Origin: Sambucus nigra
Taxonomy: Eukaryota > Streptophyta > Magnoliopsida > Dipsacales > Adoxaceae
Length of the DNA: 64,000 nt
NCBI GenBank assembly: GCA_949130495.1
Contig: OX422208.1
Coordinates: forward strand, 692,803,702-692,867,701
Direction of reading: 5' to 3'
In this document: positions 56,163 through 64,000 of the stretch, piece by piece
How positions within the stretch are numbered: position 1 is the first letter of the stretch
Layout: every line of letters starts with the position of its first letter
Position numbers and translations under genes: made by a program
Notes under the pieces: generated by a model
The model's input: the letters and a program-made list of their open reading frames with translations, nothing else
Databases searched by the model: none
What the model was told of the DNA's origin: nothing

Positions 56163-56689
56163 CAACGGAATTTTGTCCTCAAAATTCAGATACAACCCAC
56201 ACCGCCAATCCTAGAGTCGCTCCAAATCCTAATACCTTAAGGGGAACGATACTAACCCAATGGTTCTCAACCATACACTATACGACTACCACGATCGTAA
56301 AGTGACTCTAATAATCTCACATTGTGCCCATCATCTATAATGCCTCTCGGCATAAATTTCAACTTTATATACTACGCCCACCCTATTTTATGCGGTATAT
56401 AAAACTGTCTCACCAAGGTGCCCATACACCTTTCTAACTTGTGCACATCTGCACAACCATAGCGAACGTCCGACACGTAACACTCTTTCTAAATGATGGT
56501 CTCCTTTCCTCGATGTAATACTCACACATGGGTCCTCTCAACCCACGAAATGCAATTCTCCTAACCTCGGTGCCACTAACTCTTCTGAACTTACATCCTA
56601 ATAACGCTACGATCTAAGCGTTACGCTATCTACGCAAAACGATAATCCTAAATGTCCCTAGTGCCCAATACCTCTCTCAACTTACAACA

Positions 56690-56765
56690 TTTGCTTAGTT
56701 TCATGCGTGGGACATCTCGCAGAGCGAAATCTAGACAAGGAACCCTCCCGTTACACTACTTCCTC
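56690..56765. repeat. LARD dispersed motif, copy 2
   Basis: TTTCATGCGTGGGACATCTC followed by GCAGAGCGAAATCTAGACAA GGAACCC and TTACACTACT. The four-base arms TCGC and GCGA are kept while the loop differs from copy 1. Confidence 0.75.
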
Positions 56766-57164
56766 TCGCCGTTGGTCATCGAGATGTAACGGCCTAAGGT
56801 ATACCAGCGGGACGTCCTAAATCCTACCTCGCAAATCTACTAACGTACTTCTACTACTCCATTCTATCGTCGGGTGCCTATTCTCTATCGAGATGTTACA
56901 ATCATTATACCCAAAACATTACTTCTCCAAAATTTGCCTTTTCATTAAGGCCTGGCCATATGCCTCAAATCAATTTCTCTAAGTCCTACTCCACCCACCC
57001 ACTTGTGGTGAGAGGACCACTTTAGTGCTTTTCCATAGCACAAGATTTCCATAAACATACTATCATCACATGGCTCAAAGTCTACAGTGGTTCATCCACA
57101 CTATAAGACTTTTCCATGAAACCGACATCCTTGCATCCTATAACATCTCTCCACTCCCAACGCC

Positions 57165-57235
57165 GTTAAGGTTCATGTGTGGAGCGTCTCGCAAAGCGAA
57201 ATCCAAACAAGGAACCCCTCCACACACTACTATTT
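57165..57235. repeat. LARD dispersed motif, copy 3
   Basis: GGTTCATGTGTGGAGCGTCTC, then GCAAAGCGAAATCCAAACAA GGAACCCC and CACACACTACT, in the interior about 475 bp from copy 2. Confidence 0.75.
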
Positions 57236-58761
57236 AACTTCGTCGATCATGGAGGTCCGTTATTTCGAACATGCAACCGGGAAAATCCTATCTCCTTTCA
57301 ACAAAAGGTGGTCTGAACTCCTATCTTTATAAAGAGTTACCCCACCTAGCGCTCATACTAATATTCAGTCCTCGCGTAAACCAATGATGAGCTTAATCCT
57401 ACGACTCAAACATAATCCTGCGGCCTTAAATCATATCTATAAGGTCGCCACGCACTCAAATCATAATAATGAAACCTCTGCTCATCGAAGTTCCATTTAC
57501 CCATATCAATAAAGGCAAACTCAACCTGTATCCAGGTGAGATATTGCAACAACAACCCGTTCCACCCTGGAACTGTGGACAAGATAGTCTTTCCATATTT
57601 AGCCTGCTATCGCTCCGAATATACTATAAAATCATATATATATATATATATATATTCAAAATATCAACACTCGCCTTTATATAGCGAATAAAGGAAAACA
57701 AAACTCCGCTATCACGGAAAACATAAAGACATACAATGTATATTGTTATCGAGACCGCCACAAAACTCAAATTACACTCACGAGTCTAGGGCTAACGAAC
57801 ACCGTAACTTCATCTAGCCACACCTCTTACTAGAATTTCTTAACTCTATGCCCCATCTAGGCACCCTAATCTTATCCTTTATTCCTATCGGGAAAGGGCT
57901 AACCGTGTGGCTTCGCACTCCACATCACTATTTTCATCACCGACCTTCCTGACCATGATAAAGTTGTCAACACCATCTGACTCTATAACCTTGCTCCTTA
58001 GAATCATCTTACTAGTCCTCTTAACTTCTTCGTTAAAAGGAAACTCCACTACCAATTCCAACAATCCTATTTCAACAAATTTCCCGGGTGGATTTCCACC
58101 AACGAGGTCCACGAATACACACATTCTCCGTAAGTATTAGCAACACTTTTCTAATGAGCCCATCATTCCACTGAAGGAGTCTCCTTTCATTTTACCTGCC
58201 TCACTTCGGTATAGAATTTGCTTCTCCATATCACTCTTTATCCATTGTCAGCCTCTCGCCGAACCTTATGTGAATAATTTTGAAACGACATTCTTCTCCT
58301 TTCTGCCGAATAATGGGGACTCACGGTTAAAACTATCCATAAGATCCCTTTCGAACCCTAATCGGCACTTGGAAATTCAACTTTAGTACCATTTTCTATT
58401 AGAGAAGTACTTGGATGCTCATAACTACTATACTTTAGTAGTCGTTTCAACCATCCTTAACAATTGCCATAAGGGGAGTGACCTCTATAGCGGTCCTCAT
58501 CCCCCAACTTCTATCAGTTGCCCCAGCTAAGCCTCGCCTCCTGCTGTCCTCCTCACGGCCCTCCTTGGTCTCCCTTCCTCGATCAGCACACGATCCTAGA
58601 ACGAGCACACAAACGATTTACTATAATCTTATGCTATGGTAGGAGAACGGAAACTCGTAAGAGAAATCAACAATCCTAATCCTGAGGCTCTATATCAAAT
58701 CGAGAGCAACGCTGAAAGCGTAGTACGTCCGCACAGATTCCTAAGGACACTAGAACCTGAT

Positions 58762-58773
58762 GCTCTGATACCA
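58762..58773 (-). other. Primer binding site of the LARD (initiator Met tRNA)
   Basis: The minus strand reads TGGTATCAGAGC two bases after the 5' LTR end. The following bases (ATCAGGTTCTAGTG..) match those after the plus-strand chromovirus primer site at 48304. Confidence 0.93.
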
Positions 58774-59208
58774 TCTGTGACACCCCGCCTAATAAAATAC
58801 CGGACGATCACTCCTATATCAAATTAAAACATGAGTCTCATATGGATCATTCTTAGCATCACTGTCGAAAATCCATTTAATTACTAATATCCTATTAGGC
58901 CGGCGTCAAAATTTTACTTAACTACTCTTTTTAAACGAATATAATTAAAACATCCACACAGTTTTGCGTAAATGAAACTGAAATGAATAAAATAACCGAA
59001 CACTCGGTCAAAATATACAACCATATCGAATGATGTGCTAAAAGAATAAATAAATGCAATTGGGTTATTAACCCGAATGTTTATACAATACCTCCTATCT
59101 AGATTACAAGAAAGGAAACGACTACCAAGAACTTGCACGCATCCACAGCTGCTGCAGCTGACGTCTGACTCGAAGGAAGTGCCATCCAGGCGTCCCCGTG
59201 TTTGGACA

Positions 59209-59257
<49 letters not shown>

Positions 59258-59540
59258 CAAGAAAATGAAAAGTAGATAAACGGGTCAGAGCCCGAGTTTG
59301 AAAAATATGTAGCAAGTGCATAAATTCCTTATTTTTAGAAAAAGGTTTTATCTCATATTTAAGTTTGGTATCGCACTCCCATGAGATACCCCTCACCTCT
59401 CTTCTAACAGTGCACACCTTACGTATCCTAACAAATACCCTAGTCAAGCTATCCCGCCTAACTAGTCTGATGTACCCGTCTACTGGAAACCCATCCATCC
59501 CGAGTACTAAGGGCTAAACTTCCCTCCATTCTCAACGTTG

Positions 59541-59630
59541 CACTAAGTTCGTGCATGGGGTGTCTCACGAAGCAAAATCCAAAAAAGGAACCCCCCCCCC
59601 CCCCCCTCCGATGCACTACTACTCAGCAGG
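59541..59630. repeat. LARD dispersed motif, copy 4 (5' LTR)
   Basis: CACTAAGTTCGTGCATGGGG, TGTCTCACGAAGCAAAATCC, then a C16 run. It is the most degraded copy; both hairpin arms are changed. Confidence 0.65.
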
Positions 59631-61138
59631 GTTAATGGTAAAGATCCATTAGGCTCGTAGTACAAAACTAATGTATATATTCTTATATATACATATCACA
59701 TTCATTTTATATACGTTTTACCATATACACCCGGATAATATCTCCCGGACTGAGGTTTACTTTATATACAACTTTATAATACACATCCGGATCTATCTCC
59801 TGGACTGAGGTGTATTCTACACTCATTTCAAAACTTTCTATTTCCCTTCTTATATCCAGGAAATATATTTAAAAGCCAATTCATTATCATGAATTGCTTT
59901 AACACATCATATAACTTTTTAAAAGCCAATTTTATTATCATAAAAAAATGCTTTTTCGTTTTATAACATCCCATTTCCCTTCTCATATCCAGGAAATGTA
60001 TTTGAAGCCATTTTTATTATCATAAAAATTCTTTAACTATACCACATGCTTCCATTTCCCTTCTTCCATCCGGGAAATGTATCCGAAGCCAAATCAATTA
60101 TCCCATTTCCCTTCTTATATCCGGGAAATGTATTAAAGCCATTTTATTATCATAAAATGCTTTAACAAATCTAAGACCACCCCTCCGGGTTTCCCCACTG
60201 GACGCACCCCTAAATGGCTATCATCTTCCAGGGCCTATCAAACAAGACAACCTGGGAACCTACCAACGTCGGGAAGCGACCATATGCCTGCAAGAGAGTC
60301 ATGACCACACCCATAATCACCTCACCAGCGCCGTAGAATATAATCGATCATATGGCCTAGGACTATATCCACCCTGCATTCATTAGCCAGGGGGCATCAC
60401 CATATGCACGCAGCTTCCCTTATGATAGCGATTTAGGGAGGTGTGTAACCATAATTTATTAATTATGAAAAATCATTCCTTTTACATTTTGAAAACATTC
60501 ATTTTTATATTTTCAAAATCATATACCTCATATCATATATATATATACTTTAATGACATAGTATATACATATACCATATATTCCTCCCCAAATATATAAA
60601 TGGCCATAATTGCCAATCTCATCTAGCGATGACCAATAATCTCAAAGACTCTCTCAGAGAATCATAATCATATAAGCATGATGCTATACCCAAAGTATTT
60701 CCTTACTTTGTTTAATACTAATTACCTCAATCATCTCTTAAATATTTATTGGATATCTCCAATTATACCATTTCACTCTAAGTGAAATATATATATCTAT
60801 ATTCCCAAATTATCCAAATTATCTCATAGGATACACAAACTCCACAATCGATTATAATTATGCTTCCTATACGCATAATTATATAGGCCTAAATGCCCAC
60901 CAAAATATCCTAGGGATTTATCTTTCCCTAACAACCTTAAATTTAATGGGTTATGGATTTCATTTTCATAAACTCAAGGACTACATCTCGTCCAATTAGT
61001 CATTTAGGGATCCCCACCATATTTTAGGGACCCCAACATCTTAACTTATCAACTATTCTATTTTCCTCGAAAATACAGTTTAAGGGATTATGCATTAAAA
61101 AACCCACCTTGTCCTCCTAAATTTCCTCAATTAGAGGG

Positions 61139-61330
61139 CTATATACTCCTAAATAGTCCCTTAGGTTATCCTGAAATTAACCTCGAATAAATTAGAATCG
61201 GAGTTCATCCTATCTAATTCACCCAAGGAAAATTGCCCAAGTTCCTGTAGGGTCGATCGATCGACCCTTGGTCATTGGTCGATCGAGGCTGCGATCGATC
61301 GACGTCTGCCAGTCGATCGATCGACCATGC
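61139..61330 (-). promoter_or_regulatory. GATCGATC palindrome cluster and TATA box (5' LTR)
   Basis: The same perfect 18-mer lies at 61250-61267, with further GATCGATC units to 61327. The minus-strand TATA-like AGTATATAGC is at about 61139-61149. As the 5' LTR copy this would be the one driving genomic RNA. Confidence 0.6.
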
Positions 61331-62233
61331 CGGACAGCTTCTTCTTCGAGAAGCTATTTTCGGCCATTAAAGCTTCCTCAAGCTTTTGGTGTCCTCATCT
61401 AACGTCCTACAACCTCAACCAATAACTAATACACATATAATAAGGGTTCTAAACGTCCTAGAACCCAAAATCACCAATTAATTTAGGTTAAAACCTAAGT
61501 TGGTCAAATTGATTTATTATTGTGGTTTAAGTGTTTTAACTCCTGAAAACCTGTTTTATCCACAAAAACCCAACCCAAAATCTTTAGGGTTTATTAATAC
61601 CAAACTACGATATGAGATATTTATGCAAAAAGGAAATAAAGCAAGTAAACACTTGCCTCGTGGATATAATCCGACGACCTCGAGCCGAATCCCGCGGTGG
61701 TTGGCCGGAATCTCCCATTTTTCCTCTTTTTCTCTCCTCCTCTCTCTCTTCTCTTTCTTTCTTCTTTCTCTTTTCTCCCTCTCTCCCTCCTTTTATAAGG
61801 AGAAAAGGGTTTAACCCCTTAAAACCCAAAAACGACTCGTTTACTCAATTACGAGCCATTTTAACTCTAAAATTATCCGGAACTCAATTTCGACAATCGG
61901 ATATTCTTTTCTGACTATATCGGCCATTTCGAGACTCATGGCCCAGTCGAAATTCCCATCCGAGGTACTTGTCCGCAACTCACTATTTCAACCCAACATA
62001 TCTTAATGCGGGTTTTCCTATTTAATTCTCACCTCGTGTCGCTTTACTCAACGACGACATATAATTAAAATATTCTGACCTATTTAATCCCAAAAATAAT
62101 TACAACATCCATCGAAAATCATTTAATCCTCGAAAATCCCAAAAATCACTATTCCGGGAAAATCTCCAAATTCTAATTTGTACTTCAATTTTGGAATTTA
62201 ATTGTCCCCAAAAGGACGAGTTGTTACAGTTTT

Positions 62234-63196
62234 CCTGCCCTGTAATCAATCCCAAAACACCCCAAATATATTTCTAAATATTCATAAACACATTTATAAC
62301 ATTATATGATCATTATCTAGATCAAAACATAAAACTTGAGGTAGAAATCATTGATTTAATATGATTTTATAAGGCTTAATCTTAATTTCGAGTTTCATCA
62401 ATAAAGTGGATCTTTAATCTCAAAGACAATTTTTAATACATGATTCATCAATCTAAATCAGACTTATGACAGATTTAAACAAGTTCTAAGAAAATGATCA
62501 CCATATTAACTAAGGTACAACCCATTAATCCGTAAAATTCATGTTTTTAATATATAATCATCATAATAACCAAGGTATCACCCAATAGTGCATCAGATTC
62601 AAGTTTTAATATATGTTTAATAATTTATTCATACTCAGCAATGAAGTCATAAATAGATTACATTAATACGATAAGTAATTTAGTATTTCTTGATTAATAG
62701 AAGTTTAAATATTGATTCTTGATTAGTTCCTCTTTAATGTTCTTCCTCCTCTCTTAAAGCTTGCCTCTTAAAACTAGGAGTTTAATTAAGGCGAGTTATG
62801 ATTTTTATTGAGAGAAATAGACCTATTAAGGATATTAAATTCGTAGTCCACTATGGGCCCAAATAAGCTCAATTCGCTAATCTAATACTCTTGAAACTTA
62901 GATTAAAGGTATACCTATCTCGGGAACCAATTTGCAAAATTAAAAACACCATTTTGAGCCTCCGTACACCCCTAGTTTCCCATCGAAACATATTAACCAA
63001 AAATATCAAATTAATTACATCTTAGTTAATTTACTTTGCGAGTCGTCCACAAAAAAATTAAAATTCTCATTTTAAATTTTGGTTAATATTCAAAACTAAT
63101 TAAACCCAATAAATTATCCTTTTAATTCACTCGAGAAAATATAAATTGATAATTAAATAATTATGTAATCAATCCCCAAAAATATGGGGTATTATA
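62234..63196 (-). repeat. Older chromovirus-type LTR right of the LARD
   Basis: Read on the minus strand it begins TATAATACCCCATATTTTTG at 63196 (TGTAATACCCC with one change) and is AT-rich throughout. It probably continues at 52685. It is the insertion target of the LARD. No gene is present. Confidence 0.6.
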
Positions 63197-64000
63197 GGTG
63201 TCATCTCCAAAAGTTTAAACACATAGGGCTTACTTTAGTTAGATCATATGTTAAAAGATTCGAGATGTTTGGATATTTATAACAAGGTTTTCTGAAGCCT
63301 TCAAGGGCGTTAAGATCTACACCATCATCAATATATTTCTCCTCATTCGAATCACAACATGATTCACTATGGTAATTTATTTTAAACACTACGTTTAATC
63401 TTTAAACCTAGTTCTTGATTTTTACTTTTCAATGCCTAATTAATCAAAGATCTTAGGGATGAAATTTTTTGCATTTTAAATGTCAAGTTCGATTTCCTAA
63501 TAATTGGTATCAGAACCCTCGATTATTGATTGATCATGTTTTGGAAACGTCTATGTTGTAGAACCTTGAAAACCTTAGTACATTTTTATGTATGGTATCG
63601 TACTAACATGGTTTTGCAGATATTCTTTTTTTTAATCCCTTATATAATGGTCACAGATGTTTTTTCAATGATAATGGATCCTAAGATTGTTTATCCGTAG
63701 TTATTTTTTACTCCTAGATTCAATATGGTTGTAATAATTAGATTTTTATAATTATTTCATCGATGTGTTTGGAGGCGATTGTGAAGGGATGTAATGTTTA
63801 TTTACACTTGGAATCATATATGTATATGGGTTTTGGGCGTGAACAACATTTCGTGAAGTTGAAAATCTAGATGGCCCGTTTTATCATGCAGTTCTCGTAA
63901 AGAAGAAGAAGTTTCTTGGTTACAGGGTTGAATTGATCTAGAGGCCCATCGATTCGATCCGGTAAGGAGTCGGATCGATCTGGCGGAGGCAGTGAGCGGT
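63197..64000 (+). other. Unassigned right end, possible primer site at 63505
   Basis: TGGTATCAGAA (63505-63515) resembles an initiator-Met primer site, preceded by TTCCTAATAAT, which lacks the usual CA end. A minus-strand frame at 63201-63389 (YIDDGVDLNALEGFRKPCYK) has balanced composition but no recognised family. 63935-63985 contains CATCGATTCGATCCGG and GGATCGATCTGG, again ATCGAT palindromes. Confidence 0.35.

Larger units (their letters stand above)
56163..58761 (-). other. Non-coding interior of the LARD
   Basis: No gag or pol domain can be found on either strand. Two copies of the dispersed motif lie at 56690-56765 and 57165-57235, (TA)n at 57634-57655. The only longer minus frame is 57885-58124 (79 codons, acidic, MCVFVDLVGGNPPGKF..), beginning about 640 bp after the primer site. 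It has no family I recognise and may be chance or a remnant of gag. The rest is C-rich on the plus strand (G-rich on the transcript). Confidence 0.7.
52686..62228 (-). mobile_element. LARD-type non-autonomous Ty3/gypsy element, complete, 9.5 kb
   Basis: LTRs at 52686-56149 (3464 bp) and 58776-62228 (3453 bp) enclose 2.6 kb without recognisable genes. GTTTT on both sides (52681-52685 and 62229-62233) is the target duplication. On the minus strand the primer site follows the 5' LTR (58776-62228) and a polypurine tract precedes the 3' LTR. The primer region and LTR core resemble the chromoviruses of this window, so proteins for its mobility probably came from such an element. Long LTRs plus a coding-free interior define a LARD. 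Confidence 0.92.
58776..62228 (-). repeat. 5' LTR of the LARD
   Basis: It is colinear with 52686-56149. Length differences include the TA run (59211-59256, shorter by about 14 bp), a C16 run at 59591-59606 where the other copy has six, and substitutions that alter the last GATCGATC unit (TCGATCGATCGACC here). The ORF spanning 58914-59498 reads through the TA run and is not a gene. Confidence 0.93.

Noticed and set aside
57885..58124. 79-codon minus-strand ORF in the LARD interior as a gene
   Set aside because: It is acidic and not low-complexity, but there is no family match and an ORF overlaps on the opposite strand; kept only as a remark in the interior entry.
58914..59498. Minus-strand ORF of 194 codons
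   Set aside because: It reads through the (TA)n of the LARD LTR and the same region in the other LTR is not open; it is LTR sequence.
1..64000. tRNA or rRNA genes
   Set aside because: Only primer binding sites complementary to tRNA ends were found; no cloverleaf-forming or rRNA-like stretch was recognised by eye.

Overview
The window is repeat-dense plant nuclear DNA, and I found no intact host gene in it. The plant assignment rests on several element types: Ty3/gypsy chromoviruses (Tekay-like), a giant Tat-lineage Ty3/gypsy element with antisense genes, Ty1/copia elements primed by initiator Met tRNA, L1-type LINEs with a C-terminal RNase H, a CACTA transposon, a hAT-like element, and a captured exon of a plant HIR (hypersensitive-induced reaction) gene. 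The species cannot be told from this. It looks like heterochromatic or intergenic DNA of a large flowering-plant genome.

Layout. (1) 1-24240 is a stack of nested insertions. A LINE relic (24241 onward) is cut by an LTR fragment (23762-24240). Against that lies a minus-strand chromovirus (1-4787 plus 23525-23760, gag deleted). Its LTR is split by an 18.7-kb Tat element (4788-23519) with 2.08-kb LTRs, a 5-bp target duplication TAACC, a tRNA-Arg primer site, a decayed gag-pol, two antisense genes (a DUF7745-like ORF and a five-exon plant-mobile-domain gene), and an 80-bp minisatellite before the 3' LTR. (2) 24241-35450 holds L1-type LINE relics. One carries a 5.0-kb copia element (27418-32435, target duplication CACAT) inside its RNase H region and a 1.1-kb hAT-like element (33394-34483) in its RT-to-zinc-knuckle region. 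(3) 35450-45600 holds a decayed minus-strand copia element whose LTR was split by an 8.1-kb CACTA element (35848-43987, target duplication TAT). The CACTA carries a 168-bp tandem array, a TA-rich palindrome cluster, a LINE endonuclease scrap and the captured HIR exon. (4) 45617-51980 holds a plus-strand chromovirus (LTR, primer site, broken gag, protease, partial RT) that stops abruptly in RT and abuts a copia-type polypurine tract and LTR. (5) 52686-62228 is a complete minus-strand non-autonomous LARD-type element with about 3.46-kb LTRs, target duplication GTTTT, a primer site and a polypurine tract, but no recognisable coding. It sits inside an older LTR relic (52110-52685 plus 62234-63196). 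(6) 63197-64000 is unassigned apart from a possible primer site.

How the parts relate. The gag, protease, RT, RNase H and integrase pieces are successive segments of retrotransposon polyproteins, all now interrupted by stops and frameshifts. The most unusual signal is regulatory. In LTRs of several distinct families, a cluster of short near-perfect palindromes (cores TTCGAA, GAATCGATTC, GATCGATC or CCGATCGG) lies 15-120 bp upstream of a clear TATA box. In the Tat element the same CCGATCGG-type module also stands upstream of the TATA boxes of both antisense genes, so one putative control element may serve three promoters. That interpretation is inference; the motifs and spacings are read directly from the sequence. 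All similarity statements are by eye, with no database search.
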